Positions 11,538-23,358 of a DNA stretch of 64,000 bases are shown here, one piece after another. Every line of letters starts with the position of its first letter. The first letter of the stretch is position 1. Source of the stretch: Prillingera fragicola (lineage: Eukaryota; Basidiomycota; Tremellomycetes; Trichosporonales; Trichosporonaceae); NCBI GenBank assembly GCA_002335605.1, contig BEDY01000002.1:2480001-2544000 (forward strand), read 5' to 3'. Below the pieces are notes generated by a model. That model was not told where the DNA came from. It made no database searches and was given only the letters and a program-made list of their open reading frames with translations. Made by a program: the position numbers and the translations under genes.

Positions 11538-12999
11538 TCAGGGGTCATTGACCGAAAAGTCCGTGACCAAAACCATAGGCTCCTCGCCGTCCGGCACGGT
11601 AACAGCACTGGGGGTAAGCCTGTCCATAATCTGGAGTGCCTCGCCCAGAAACCGAGCGCCACAGACATGCACCTCGCGGCAGTCCTTGTGGAGTGGCTTG
11701 TTCTCCGCCTCCGCCTTGTCTTCAGGCGTAGCGAGGCGGACCATGTGGCCGAGCAGAAAGGCGTTGACGGCCGCCACGGGATGGGAGAGGAGCAGCGGGT
11801 GGTCGCGCTCAAACGCCACTGGGCGGGCAGCGTGGAGCTGGGCGTGGGCTTCGTAGCAGACTGCCACGGTGTCAATGACAGCTAAAGGGGGGACCTACGG
11901 AACCAAGCCCTGGACTGGGCGGTGTACGTCGCGAAGCGCGTGTTGACCACTGCCTCGCCGCAGTCGAGGATGTGGACGTAGAACTCGGGGAAGCCTGTGA
12001 GGCGCGCCATTTGGAGGCATGACTGGCCGAGTTTGACCCAGAGATCGCAGTGGCTTGGCCTGTCAGTTCCACACTCAAATCTGGGAACTTGTGGGTGGAC
12101 GTACAGCTGCGCTAGACCCGTTTTGAATGCTTCGACAGAGTTGAAGATGAGCGGCGTCGGGATCCAGGGGTACAGCTCGAGCAGCATGTACAGAAACTCG
12201 CGGGCAGCGAGGACATACTCGCCCTTGGCGTAGTATCTTCGACGTAAGGGGCTGAGCGACGCCGCCATGCACTCACTCGTGCCACACAATCTCCTTTTGG
12301 CGCTTCAACCGCTTGACCAATCCCTGCAACGGCTCGACCGTCTCGTTGGCTTTGCGAATAGCAGGGTGCGTCGGCTCGCCCCTCGGATAGTCTTTTGGAA
12401 GGCAAGGCGGCGAGTCAAACCTGCGCTGGACCTTGTTGGCCTCGACGGCCACATTGAGGACCGCAGCGAGTGACGCGTGGCGCGGCTCAAAGTCGGCAGT
12501 GGAGGGTGGGATAAAGCCAAAGTCCAGGAGTGTCTCGCGCAAGAGGTCGAGGGAAAACATGTTGCGCATGATGCGGAGCCGTTCAAACGCGGCTACTGCT
12601 GCCAGGCGGTTCTTGGTCGTCGACGCTTCCGATCCGGTGAGTGCGCTGTGGTGTTCTGTCAACCAAGCGAACTGCACTCGCGGAAGGTCTAACTCACGCG
12701 GACAGATTCTGATCCTCCGTGACCTCGAGCTCGCAAAGCTTGCCATAGTCCCTCCCGTGCGGATCAACAGTCTCGACAGGAAACACACTCCACAGCGCTT
12801 TGTTCTTGACCTTGAGCCGGCCTTCAAAGAACCTGTTCTGTGGCCCAAACTTGGCTACGCGCGGGACGTCGAGGTGGTCACCGCCCGTCGTAAAGGGGCA
12901 TTGGCTCGCGGAGAGTCTGTTGAGGGTTGGGTTCCAGAGGGACATGCGGAGCTCGTTGTCTGGTGGGAGGATTGAGTAGACTTCGAGCGAGAGCGTCAT
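11538..12999 (-). CDS. Unrecognised 443-aa protein
   Basis: Four exons (12999-12698, 12645-12277, 12236-11899, 11860-11538) with introns of 52, 40 and 38 nt; the joined frame is 1332 nt. I do not recognise the family. The N-terminal ~130 residues carry conserved-looking blocks such as SLWNPTLNRLSA and KFGPQNRFFEGRLK. The centre and C-terminal half are strongly helical, with Tyr/Leu/Ala patterns (YYAKGEYVLAAREFLYML, then several ~35-residue helical units) that resemble TPR-like or SET-associated helical repeats. There is no signal peptide, membrane segment or zinc-finger cysteine set. The last intron's splice phase was fixed by requiring continuity into the CYEAHAQLHAARP block. The 5' flank is rich in CA repeats. 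Confidence 0.7.
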
Positions 13000-14863
13000 T
13001 GTGGTGAGGGTGTGGGTGTGGGCGTGGGTATGAGTGTGTGGTGGTGAGAGTGACAATGATGTTTGGGCATACTTGCTGTTGACGAGTGATTGTTAGAGAG
13101 GAGGATGAGCGAGAAGCAGAGTGTGAGCTATTGCGACCCTTGTTTGATCAGCGCGTGGCAGTGTTCTGTCAAAGGGACCCCTCGACACATGCTGGCCGGT
13201 GGTCTCCTCGACGGCGGAGCAGCACCTGCCACCATCGGCCGCAGCGCAGCAGGGGAGGGGCAGAGGAGGACTGCAGCTGTTGCAGCCGGGGATGACTCGA
13301 CGGATTCATCGCCGACACACTACGTTTCTCCTTTGGACACCGGCTTTGGAGCATGTTGGTCCACGCTTGTAACCCCCTGCTGGGGCGGTACTCGGTGGAC
13401 GGAGAGCTTCCCCAGTGCAGCACAAGTAGTTGCCGATGCTGATAGGCATGAAGCAGTCGAGCGTGTTGTGCTGCGCCATGTCACAGAGAGGAGAGCAAAC
13501 GTTGAGCACGACGAAACGAGGGGAAGAGGGATGATCAAACAGAATGGTCTGTGCGGGTCAACCATGGATGGTGAGTGATCGTCGTCTGCTATCCACCCTT
13601 TCGGGTTGAAATGCGAGTGAGTCGGCTTTCAGCAGCTGCATGCTTGTGAGCTTCTGAACGTGCTGGTGTGAGCAATATGCAAGATGTCGCCAGTGTCAGA
13701 TGTGCCACTGCGAGGGGATGCGTCGACATGGGAGTAGAAGTGCAGAGGCTAGACTCGCTTGGTCGATCGCCGCCCACTTGATAGTCAGTCGTTCCTTTGT
13801 GAGCATGAGCTGCTTCCCGTGCACGTCATACATGAAAGCACCTCCTCATGGCCGCAACATCTCCCTCACGTCGTGCTCGATTCCATGGAACACATCTAAA
13901 CGGGCCATGCTGAATGTGCCTCCCACGCACGCTCCCTTCCCTCCGTCCTCCCTACTCTCCTCCCTCCCGCACGCGCTCCCCTTCTCCCGACCACTCATCG
14001 TTGAGCAATCACCTAACTCCCACCTACGCACCTCCAGCGGGTGCGACGGGAAACGGATCCAGCATCCTGGACAGGTGCACAGATTAGATACACCCACGCG
14101 ACGCACCATACCTCAACGCGAACAGCGTGCAGTGGCGTCCCGGCGTGCCCCCGCCAGGACGCGGGAAAAACTTTACCTTACGAAACTGCCGGCGCCCCCA
14201 CGCGCAACCCAGTCGTGCTCGGGGATTTACGCCTGGATGCCTGGGTGTGGCTTCGGGTCGTGGCGCGGCGCGTCCCCGGTTGCCGGCATGTGGTTGCTGC
14301 GGTGTTGCCGGGTTCCTCGATCGAAGGCGGGGGCTGGCTGGTTGGCGACGGACACTGCTTTCGCTGCTTTATGCTATGCTATGCTTGCGTGTGCGTTTGT
14401 GTGGGTAGTAGGTTGGTATGCATGGATACCTCGGTGCGTTTTTCTCGGTGAGCGAGGTAGCATTTCCAGCTGCGGATGCTGCGTGCGTCGACGCTGGCTG
14501 TCAGTTGGGAGTGGCGGCCATGGATCGCCGTGGTTCGGCGTGTTTTGCTGGAAGTGTTTCTGCGTTCGTTTTTGCCAGTTTGGTCAGTTGGCATGCGCAC
14601 ACAAACTAGTAGTCCCAAAACCCAGTAAATTGCATACAGAGAGCGTTGTCACGGACAAGCGCTTTATGATTCTAAAAGCAAAGCCTACTTTATCCTCGGC
14701 ACAGTATGAACCAACCGTCGAGGCGCGTTCAAGGCGCGCCGTCGGTGGCTAGCCAGTCGAAGACGCAGTATGTGGGGTGAGGGAGGAGGAGACGAGAGAG
14801 AAAGTGTCCGTCGAGCCAGTCCACGGCGTGTGTTTAGGTGGGTGTGGCGGGAGGATAGGGAGT
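13000..14863. other. Intergenic, low-complexity rich, no supported gene
   Basis: Starts with a CA/GT-rich 5' flank of the gene ending at 11538. Positions ~13912-14030 form a dense pyrimidine tract (runs of CCTCC and CTCCC). A 350-codon open frame at 13700-14752 plus is rich in Cys, Trp and Arg and lacks motifs, so I do not call it. Confidence 0.45.
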
Positions 14864-15523
14864 TTAAGCAAAGTCCCAGGTGATCTGGAAGACACCCTTC
14901 TGGATACGAGCTCCGGCGTCGCCGGGGGTCTCGTTGAGGGCCTCCCAGACGGCGGGCGAGAGGTCAATGTCGTCGGTGCCGCACCACTCGTAGGGGCAGG
15001 TGTCGACGACGGTAGCCTCAACGACAGTGTTCTTCTCAAGCGAGCGGATCTTGACGCGGCGGCCACACGCGCCGTCCATGTTGCCCTGCCAGAGCGCGAC
15101 GACGTACTCGTCGTTAAAGTGCATGTCACCGCACGAGCCCTTGGTCTGGTAGTTGCTGCCCGCGACCTCGTAGAAGGTTGCGCGGCCGCTGCGGGAGCCG
15201 GTCCACGCGCCGTCGTTCGAGCTGACACCACCGGGCGCACCAGACTCGGGCTTGGGCTCGTCCTGGTTCTCGGGCGTCTCGGCGGCGTGCACGTCACCAG
15301 TGTTGGCGTCGGGAATGTTCTCCGCAGCGGGGGCCTCGGGGGTCTCCTCAGCAGGGGCCTCGGGAGCAGGGGTCTCGGGGGCAGAGACCTCGGTCTCGGG
15401 CGCGGGGGCCTCGGGGGCAGCGGCGACCTCGTGGTGGTCGCCCTTGGTCTTGCAGCCGCGGCGGGTGGGGGCGGCGGTGGCCACGGCAGCGAGGCCGAGG
15501 ATGGCAAACGAGGTAAACTTCAT
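14864..15523 (-). CDS. Secreted double-psi beta-barrel (RlpA/expansin-like) protein
   Basis: Single exon, 219 aa. The start is the ATG at 15523, which begins a clear signal peptide (MKFTSFAILGLAAVATAAPT, cleavage expected near residue 18). Next comes a ~70-residue Pro/Ala/Glu/Thr-rich linker, then a compact C-terminal domain with the RlpA-like double-psi beta-barrel pattern: RATFYEVAG, YQTKGSCGDM, ACGRRVKI, VVDTCPYEWCGTDDIDLSPAVWEAL and a final FQITWDFA. Fungal members are secreted wall-loosening or plant-interaction proteins with no proven enzyme activity. The Asp of DIDLSP corresponds to the conserved acidic residue of the family. A close relative with the same layout lies about 1.7 kb away at 17216-17818. 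Confidence 0.88.
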   Translation of the reverse strand: MKFTSFAILGLAAVATAAPTRRGCKTKGDHHEVAAAPEAPAPETEVSAPETPAPEAPAEETPEAPAAENIPDANTGDVHAAETPENQDEPKPESGAPGGVSSNDGAWTGSRSGRATFYEVAGSNYQTKGSCGDMHFNDEYVVALWQGNMDGACGRRVKIRSLEKNTVVEATVVDTCPYEWCGTDDIDLSPAVWEALNETPGDAGARIQKGVFQITWDFA

Positions 15524-17215
15524 TTTGGTGGTGGGGTTGAAATGAACGTAGGTGTAGCGCGCCAGGCGGTGTACGGTGTTGGTCGGAAAACGAAGGTCGG
15601 GTTGATGGATGAAGAGAGCCAGTGGGTTGCTGTCCCTTGGGTTTATGTATCGAGTAGCCACACGTTTTCGGGGCAGTCCCCAATCCTCCTGCCAAGGCTG
15701 CCCCGCCCGTGCAAAGGTCGCCGGACTCATTGGGTGCTGTGCACTTCGCTGGCGCAGGCGCCAAGAGGCAAGAATCCACACACTGCCTGACCTCAGGCCT
15801 CAGGGTGCGACTTGGCGACGGATCCCACCACAAGAGACATGTCGGCGCGTTTCTTCCAACTCGCCAACACGGGAAGCCCAGGGCCCAACCTGGAATCGCG
15901 TACATCCAGGGGTTCCTGAGCGTGTCCCGCCGGCACGACCTGTGTATTCCCTCCGAGCCAGCCTGGGGCGTGTACAGACGCCGGGCAGCAGGCGGTGATG
16001 CGGCCAGTGCCTGTGTATCAGCATGCACTGGTAGCCTGGTCATGACGTGAGCGCGCATCACTTATCGTCCATCCCATGGACCAAAGCGAGGATCACACCA
16101 CAAAGGTTCCGACGAGGCCAGACTTTGTAAACATGAAAATAGTCGCAGGCCACTTGGCCACTTGGCAGCGCTTGCTGTGCGGTCTTGAGCTGACGCTGTG
16201 GAGCTGTAGAGTCACCGCTTGGCTGTGCTGGTGTCAACACGGATTATAGTTTGCGCAAAAACTTGGGACCAGGGGTACGTCTGTGTCACTCCACAGTCAT
16301 GAGCGAGGTTGGGCCGTTGACATTGCCGGGCTGGCGTACCAGACTCTGTGTTTGGCGTGGTCCATATGACGCTGGTACACTGAGATCCTCAGGACATTCG
16401 TCAGCCATATTCCGCAGCTAAATGCGTCGACTCTTCGTCAATGGGGTATGTGGTTTGTTTGTCGTGTTGTCGTGTTTATCATGTTAGGACCGTCCAGCAT
16501 GCCTGCTCGGAGATCGTCGTCGTGTTCACAGGCTGTGCACAGCAAGCCATCTGCAAATAAAAACTTATGTCTGCGAAAGATGAGACGTCAGTAACAGGAG
16601 CATGCCCAGTCGCCGATACGCCCTGGCGGCAGATTCCACTTTGCAATGTGGTCAATGTCGCCGTTGACGAATTGTGTCTTGTTTATCAGGAACTGGTTCC
16701 CAACACAGCAGCAGGAACGCTGCACATGCAAAGGTCACTAACCCACGTCATGAACTGTTGTAGTAGACGACTCGGCGACCAATGTCTATCAATTTCACCG
16801 AAACCGTGTTATCAGCGCCACCATTCAATTGCCACTGTGCCACAAGAAGTGTTCAAGGTTCCCAAAGTGTGATTTTGCATTACAATACAAGCGAGTGTGA
16901 TCGCCGCTGCGTGTCCAGCACGAGTCGACTGAAAAGGACAAAAAGAAAATGTTGCAAGGGATGATCTCTAAGATTGGGGTGTGTGACGGGGGGCCCGGCC
17001 GTCAAGGCTCCCACGCCTGTTCCGAGTCCTCGCAGAGGGTGGTGTCAAGGTCATTGGGATGGTGTCGGGCATGCAAACGAGGAAAGCCGAATGGAAAGGA
17101 AAAGCAAGCACGAGGTCGCCGCTGGCGACGTCGCGTCGAAGAAACGAACAGATCACAGTGCGCCGGTCACTGCTCGCGCCCACAGTCGATGTGGGTCACG
17201 CTGCCCGGTGGGCGC
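15524..17215. other. Intergenic between the two DPBB genes
   Basis: 1.7 kb with no supported gene. It contains the promoter of the gene ending at 14864 and the 3' flank of the gene ending at 17216. Longest frames (237 aa at 15348-16061 minus) have no motif and partly overlap the DPBB gene in another frame. Confidence 0.5.
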
Positions 17216-17818
17216 TTAAGCAAACGACCAGGTGATCTTGAAGCGGCCGTCGGCCTTGCTCTCGCCGTGGAGGGCCGACCAGAGGGTGGGGGACATGTCG
17301 AGGTCGCCGTGGGCGCAGCCGGGGCAGAGGTCGACGACACGGGCCGACTGGGAGACGCCGGTCGACGAGTCGGTGATGCGGACGCTCTTGCCGCAGGTGC
17401 CCTGGTACTGGGCCTGGTTCATGGCGACGACCATCTCAGAGTCCGAGTTGGTGTTGCCGCACGCACCGAGGCCGACGGCGTAGTAGGTGGCCTCACCGGA
17501 GAAGTCGCCCGAGCCGCCTGACGAGGCAGCAGCGGGGGTGGGCTCGGCGGCGGCAGCGGCCTCGGCCGAGGGCGAAGCCTTGGCCTCCTCAGCAGCGGGG
17601 GCCTCGGCGACGTACGCGTTGGCGGCGGGCGAGGCCTCGGCCTGGGCAGCGGCCGAAGCCGACGAGTAGACGGCGGCGGCGGCGGTGGTCGACGACGCGG
17701 CAGTGGTCTCGGCGACGGCGGCGGCGGGGGTCTGGTGCCAGTGCTTGCGGTTGCAGGCGGGGGCGGCGGCGGCCATGGCGGCAAGAGCCGAGAAGAGGGC
17801 GAGCTTGGTGAACTGCAT
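17216..17818 (-). CDS. Secreted double-psi beta-barrel (RlpA/expansin-like) protein
   Basis: Single exon, 200 aa, ATG at 17818. Signal peptide MQFTKLALFSALAAMAAAAP, an Ala/Ser/Glu/Pro-rich linker to about residue 100, then a double-psi beta-barrel domain: GEATYYAVGLGACGNTN, NQAQYQGTCGKSVRI, ARVVDLCPGCAHGDLDMSP, LWSALHGESK and a terminal FKITWSFA. The domain order and ending match the neighbour at 14864-15523, so the two arose by local duplication. The cysteine spacing differs (CPGC here, CPYEWC there). A TATAAG-like element near 17970 on the minus strand could serve the promoter. An extracellular wall-associated role is expected from the family; no catalytic function is claimed. Confidence 0.88.
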   Translation of the reverse strand: MQFTKLALFSALAAMAAAAPACNRKHWHQTPAAAVAETTAASSTTAAAAVYSSASAAAQAEASPAANAYVAEAPAAEEAKASPSAEAAAAAEPTPAAASSGGSGDFSGEATYYAVGLGACGNTNSDSEMVVAMNQAQYQGTCGKSVRITDSSTGVSQSARVVDLCPGCAHGDLDMSPTLWSALHGESKADGRFKITWSFA

Positions 17819-19793
17819 TTTGTTGTTTTGGTGGTGGTGCCGGGGGTGGGCTTGTGGTGGTGTTGTTGTGAAACTGTGAGGTAGCTGCGCCGGGCGAGCT
17901 TGCTTGAATCAATAAAAGAGGTGGTGGTGGTGAAGGTGTGGGGGGTAGTGAGTGTGATGAACCTAGGTTCTTATAGGCAGCGAGTGACGAGAATAGAGAG
18001 AGTGTGAGTGGTGAGGAGGCATCAGTTTTTTAGGGGAGGACATGGACGCGCGTGCATGTCATGTTGCTGGGGGAGGAGGACGACGAGGAAGTTGCAGCAT
18101 TTCGAGGGCGCGTCCACCATGGCTCCCGGCCCAGAGATTAAAGAGGGTCGTCCCGAGTTGGCCCTGGCCCTTGGCGCCCTGTTTCTGTCCCTGAGTTCCC
18201 AAGATCCCCCGATGGGTCGACTCCGGCGGGAGAGGAGAGGAACATTTTCGGTTGTACAGTGCCTCTGGTCTCCTTGGGCCGTGTTCCTTCTTCCACTCCG
18301 CACAACATCCGAGGCCGCGCGACGCGACTATTTCCTTGGGTCTGATACCCTTGTCACCCTGTTATTTGGTTCCGTGTCCGTCCTTTCAGTCCAGGCTTTG
18401 TGCAGGCCTGCAGGGCGCGGTTTCCTCGGACTGGTCAGTGCGCAAAGGCACGGGGTGTAGTGGGTGGTCGTGCGCGACTTGCTGGAAACTGCTCTTCATG
18501 CCCAACTCTTGCGGTGGTGTTGATTTGGCAGGCCAAAACACCACAAGGGGCTGTACCACTCTTCCCAGTCCCACATGTACGCCCCCCTCGTGCCCACGAA
18601 AGTGGTCCAAACCTAGGAGCCTCGAGGGAGCCATACACTCGGTATCCTGCAAAGGCAGAGAGATGATCAGGGCCAAGCGTGCAGCTAGAAGACACGGCAG
18701 ATTAAGCATGGGCACTGTCTTACTCCCTGGACAGTCCCCTCTGCGAGATGGTGAGACCAGTGCCCGACAAGAGAGACATCTGCGCGTACCGTTACACCAT
18801 GCGTGCACTCGTGCGCAGCGACACCATGTCCCGGTGCACGTTACGGGCTCTATACGCTGTTCGCTTGCCAAACTTTCAGTCTTCAGTCACCGGTACCTCC
18901 AAACGCATAGTCGCATTCCGAGCAGCAGCACCAAATGGCATTGACCGAAACGCACACACGAATAGACACGCGAGGGTTTCGAACAGGACGTGTGCAGGGG
19001 TGTGCAGCCCAAAGACGTACCACGCGCCCTAGCTTTGCCCTGCGAGTGCTGCGGATCAAGCACAACGCCAGAGCCCAGCTGCACACAGGCTTCTTCTTCC
19101 TACAGGGCTGCAGGGTACAGAGAACATGCTTGTGCACGCACAATGCACACTTGGAACGGCGGTACTCGCGCTTAAAGGCCTGGGAATAGCCACTGCCTGG
19201 CGTCCAAAGTGAGGCCACGGACTCTTTTTCTTGGTGCTGATCGGCACCCTCGCCGGACACGTTGGCGAGTCACGCCACGCGCCACGCTTTGGAAGCACAG
19301 CGATGCAGAATTGTGCACCCGTTGGCAGGTCGCTTGTGGAGGAGGGCACAGCTGTGCTGATGATCGCTGCGGGGTGTGCTTTGGGGCAGGCCACTAGACT
19401 GATTATGCGGTCTGGGCCACTTGGTGGAGGTATCCTGCGGGCTGGATCTTGAGTTGGTGCATGCCACGCAAAAGCCGCACTGGACATGACCTGGGCGTGC
19501 GAGTTGTGCAATGAGGGTGCCCCGGCGAATCGGTTAGATGGTTCAAGATCTTAGACACAGCAGTGACTGCGATCGGCATGTCACTGTTCGTATCATTTGC
19601 CCGATCCACTGGTGAATTACGATACAGGTTGCGTGGAAGTCGTGCTCCGCCTGCTCGGTCTGGTGTGGCCGAGACAGAGAGCGCTCGCTGGCTGCTCGTA
19701 TGCAGACATCTGGAAGGTTCAAGCATGCTGACGCAAGCTTCCGTACAGATTGCCGAAGCGAGCGAAGGAGCCACCGTTGGAGTAATGGAATAC

Positions 19794-19817
19794 TTCCGGA
19801 GGGCCTTCCGGAGGGCC
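19794..19817. repeat. Exact 12-bp tandem duplication
   Basis: TTCCGGAGGGCC occurs twice back to back (19794-19805 and 19806-19817). Each copy is partly palindromic. Confidence 0.8.
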
Positions 19818-20640
19818 CTCATACCATATCTCGCCTACAATGTCGCAGTAGGCCTCCTTCTGCCACCGGAAGGATGCATGTCGGCCCGACTCGCGTAGAA
19901 GTGCGATGATCTCACATGCCGACACCCAGCGTACCACCGTTTCGGCCAATGCTACCACCTGTCTGCGCCATTGTTACCGCTCCGATGGATCGAGGTCCCG
20001 GCCATGCAGCTCCGACCAACTGGGCTGCGACGTGATAGCTTAGGAAGTGACATAAGGTACTACGGCAGCTCTGCGGCAGAGCACTGTCCGACCACGTTGA
20101 AAAAGGTAGCCACAGTGCTCGTGGACACACCAGCTCGGTACCCTTGATCAATGGCGTTCGTAAAGAGGACGGCAGTTCTCAGCATTACGCGGCATGCTGG
20201 GCGGTCATGCCCGCCGTGGCCGCTTACTCCAAGCGGCGACCCCTCTGCCTCCGCCTCCGCCCGTACTGACTGAACAGCCCAGCCATGGTTCTCGCGTGGG
20301 CTCAAGCCTGACGTCAACCACAGAATGCCCGACGAGTAGACCGGAACTTTTGCCAGCTCGCAAATCTTGCAACGCCACGACGCCGTCATCCCACGCGGCA
20401 GAAGTGGCGCCGCCGCCCGCCCGGTCCGGCGGTTTGCAGAGGGCAGGGAGGACCTCTGTTTCGATAGCGTGTGAAATAGGCTGCGGTTCGGATGCTCTGC
20501 ATTCTGGACTACTACGACGAGTAAAGCAGTGTTCGCCAAGCCAGCTCAAAGTCAAAGAATCTCGACGTCTTACCAGACGGGGTCGAGTTGGCTGGAGCGC
20601 ATGTTTCGGGCGCGGAACAGAATAGTGCGCCCCGGTGCAC

Positions 20641-20648
20641 TTACGTAA
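20641..20648 (+). promoter_or_regulatory. TTACGTAA palindrome upstream of tRNA-Ala
   Basis: Exact octamer 2 nt upstream of the tRNA gene at 20651-20737; see the other three copies. Confidence 0.55.
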
Positions 20649-20650
20649 CG

Positions 20651-20737
20651 GGGCGTGTAGCTCAGTTGGTAGAGCGCGTCATTAGCATTTCATCAGTCTA
20701 TTTGACGAGGTCTTTGGTTCGATTCCTAACTCGTCCA
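20651..20737 (+). tRNA. tRNA-Ala(AGC) with a 14-nt intron
   Basis: Identical in sequence to the gene at 11038-11124, on the opposite strand: acceptor with G3:U70, anticodon AGC, 14-nt intron after A37, T-loop TTCGATT, discriminator A. A T-run (TTCTTTTT) begins about 6 nt after the 3' end. The flanks other than TTACGTAA do not match the other copies, so this is not a recent large segmental duplication. Confidence 0.87.
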
Positions 20738-21010
20738 TTACAATTCTTTTTGCAGTCAGTGTGGTGTGTGGTTTTGCTCCCCCAGTTGCTTAAGGCTTTG
20801 TGAGCACATGCCTGAGCCTCCAGGGGCTGCCTGGCGCGCGTTCAGAGCTCTGCGTTCAAAGCTCTGTACTACGGGTCCCTCGTGCCATCGGTCAGTGAGC
20901 TCCATAGTATCTCAAGCCCTTGCCTTGTCACTCAATCACATACGTCGACTTCTATAGTTTTATGTTCTTATACAAAGCCAGCTCTTGGCACGTTCTGTTC
21001 GTTGCCGCGT

Positions 21011-22536
21011 CTACACCTCGTCGCCGAGGCTCCCGACACCATATAGGTCCCACATGGCCTTGGCCTGGAGGGTCTGCACGCCGTCGTCGCCCATGACGCC
21101 CCCGTCCCCGCGGCCGATTACATAGTGCTTCTGCATCTCATCAGCCCCTGCTCCAGTCCACAGCCGAACGAGTGACTCACCAAACCAAGCGTGACCTTGA
21201 TAAGCGGACCTCCGGGGTCGTAGTGCTCAAACTCCTCTTCAGACTCGCCGTTGATGAGCTTGACAATGTTCCGGGCAGCGATCCCGCCCATAGCGTAACT
21301 GCAGTGGCCGGCCTGGATGGCCTTGGTGTCGGCGCAGTCGCCGATGGCGAAGAAGTGGTCCAGGTTGTCGCTGCTTCCGTTCGCAGGCGCGTCGCTGAGG
21401 GACAACGCAGCGACGCCAGCAGCGGCATCCTGCGGTGCCTCACCGAGGAGCACCCTCTGCATGTCGTTGACGGAGATGCGGCCGTTGGGCGCAATGGTCC
21501 TGCTGTCGAGCTTGCTCATGAGCTCGACATGGGGCTTGCTGCCAGTGCACACCAGGACCATGTCGGCCGCCACTTCCGTGCCCTTGTCGGTCCGCACGAC
21601 TTTTTCCGTCCCGTCGACCGTGTCGGGGTTCTCGGGCCACTCCATGACGCGCTCACCCAGGATGGTCTTGATGCCCAGCTCCTTGCAGCGTGCAATGACG
21701 TGGTCGTGCACCTGCTCGTGGTAGATTGGGAGCAGGCGCGCGCGCGAGTGCATCAGGGTCACGTCTTTCTCGGGGTAAGTCTCCTTGATGTCTGTGGCAA
21801 ATTCTGCCCGTCAGTCTACGTGTACGGAGGGCGGCACTCACGGATACCAAGCGCGCCACCGCCGACGACCAGGACACGGTTTGCCTTCTTGACACGCTCG
21901 CCATACTCTGCCAGCCACGCCATGCCCGTCTTCTTCTGTCCACGGTTGACAACCTTCTCCCCGCGCTCACCCCAGACGTCGCTGGGAGAGGGGAGACCAG
22001 CTCCGAGCGCGTACACGCAGTACTCGAAGGGAATCTCGCGGAGACGCTCAGCGGGTGCGTCCGAGCCGTCGTCCTTGACGTCATCAAAGTTGCCCTTGGC
22101 GTCGGGCAGGAGGACTGTGACCGAGTTGCGCTTGAGATCGGTCACGATACCGTGGACCATCTCGTGCTGAGACTTGGACGCATCAAAGTTGTCGCTTGGA
22201 GGAATGATCTGGTGGTCGTTGCCGCGCATGATGGCCTTGCCCTCTAGGATGGCCGTGCGCGGCACGAATGACTGGGCGGCATGTTCCGGGTCGATGGCGA
22301 ACCGGGGGAAGACGTAGACATCTGCCGGTCAGTACTGCATCTCAACAGCCTGTAGGCGTTCTGCCGCTCAGCTACTCACGGTTGGCGTGCGTGGTGCGGT
22401 CAATAGCAACTACGCGCCATCCCTCTGGCAAGCCGTTGACAAGCGCTGCGGCTGCGTGGACGCCGCCGTACGCGACACCTAGGACGACGACGGTCTTGGG
22501 CTCGGCTCCGTTGGCAGTTGATGAATCAGTGGTCAT
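21011..22536 (-). CDS. AIF/FSP1-like NAD(P)H:quinone oxidoreductase (flavoprotein)
   Basis: Four exons (22536-22380, 22321-21842, 21803-21181, 21136-21011) with introns of 58, 38 and 44 nt give 461 aa. It is a two-dinucleotide-fold flavoprotein of the pyridine nucleotide-disulphide reductase superfamily. The N-terminal FAD motif is degenerate (VVVLGVAYGGVHAA, ~16-29). The second NAD(P)H motif is RVLVVGGGALGIQFA. The FAD ribityl-binding block is FFAIGDCADTK, followed by QAGHCSYAMGGIAARNIV. No redox CxxC is present, matching AIFM2/FSP1 and type-2 NADH dehydrogenase relatives rather than thiol reductases. Expected role: NAD(P)H-dependent quinone reduction at a membrane, possibly in oxidative-stress protection. 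There is no clear targeting peptide. The last exon start was chosen to keep the LGL-MQKHYVIGRG join in frame. Confidence 0.85.
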
Positions 22537-23358
22537 GTTGGCGGGGTGGAAAGTGAGTAATGGAGAGGATGAGGGAAGGTATGGGACGAACCAGGCGGAA
22601 CAGGGTGGCGAGGGGAGATATTTTGCTTGGCGTCTTAAATGTCGCATCACCACACCACCACACTCAGGAACAGAACGACTTATCAGATAAAAAAATCCCA
22701 GCTCGGCCGAATTTTCCGTCCTCCAGTCATCCACCTCTAGGCGTCTTATCCTCTCAAATGCACAGCTTCTCTAAACATAGTGCAGGCCTTGGCAACACAC
22801 TCATCGTCTCACATCGTGGAGCACCGTTGGGAGGCAAGCTCCACCTGCGACCGGCGCTAGTCGCCGGCGGAACGCTGTTCACCATAGGGCCTTGGCACAG
22901 GGCAGCATTCCGGAGTAACACCTGGGTCGGCCGACCCGTTCAGCCGATGCTGGTGCGAGTGTCGGCTTGCGATTAAACTGCAGAACAGCTCCTATGGCGT
23001 TCGGCTCAGGAGCCGTGAACCATGCTCACTGTCGTCTGTCTCACGCGCAGCATGCGGCGAACGGTAGAAGGAACACGAGCGTCGGCCAGCTCCGGCTGAC
23101 CCTGTGTTCCATTCGACCAAGAAAACGCGCACGCTGCAGCACATGGATCGAAGCTCGTACCATAGTTCGGAATCACTGTTCCGGGCGCTTATTCGGCGCC
23201 ATGCGAGTGCGGAACCGTCAGTGGTAACGCCGTGCGCGGCTTTGTGGGAGGTCCGCTTCCACATGCCGTGTCCTTCAAGTGCCTTCTCCCCATCCAAAGA
23301 CATCTCCTGCAACTCTTCCGCGGCATAGAGCCTCGCTGTGGGGTCCAAAAAGAGAACA
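22537..23358. other. Intergenic, no gene seen
   Basis: 0.8 kb between the flavoprotein start and a minus-strand tRNA; only short random frames. Confidence 0.5.

Larger units (their letters stand above)
17819..20650. other. Long intergenic stretch without a supported gene
   Basis: 2.8 kb between a secreted-protein gene and a tRNA gene. Reading frames are short and motif-free on both strands. The only clear local structure is the exact 12-bp tandem duplication at 19794-19817. Confidence 0.5.

Noticed and set aside
13700..14752. 350-codon open frame on the plus strand
   Set aside because: Cys/Trp/Arg-rich composition, no motif or signal, crosses a pyrimidine tract. Looks like a chance frame in GC-rich DNA.
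14749..15507. 252-codon Pro/Arg/Ala frame overlapping the first DPBB gene
   Set aside because: Shadow frame of the real DPBB coding sequence on the same strand.
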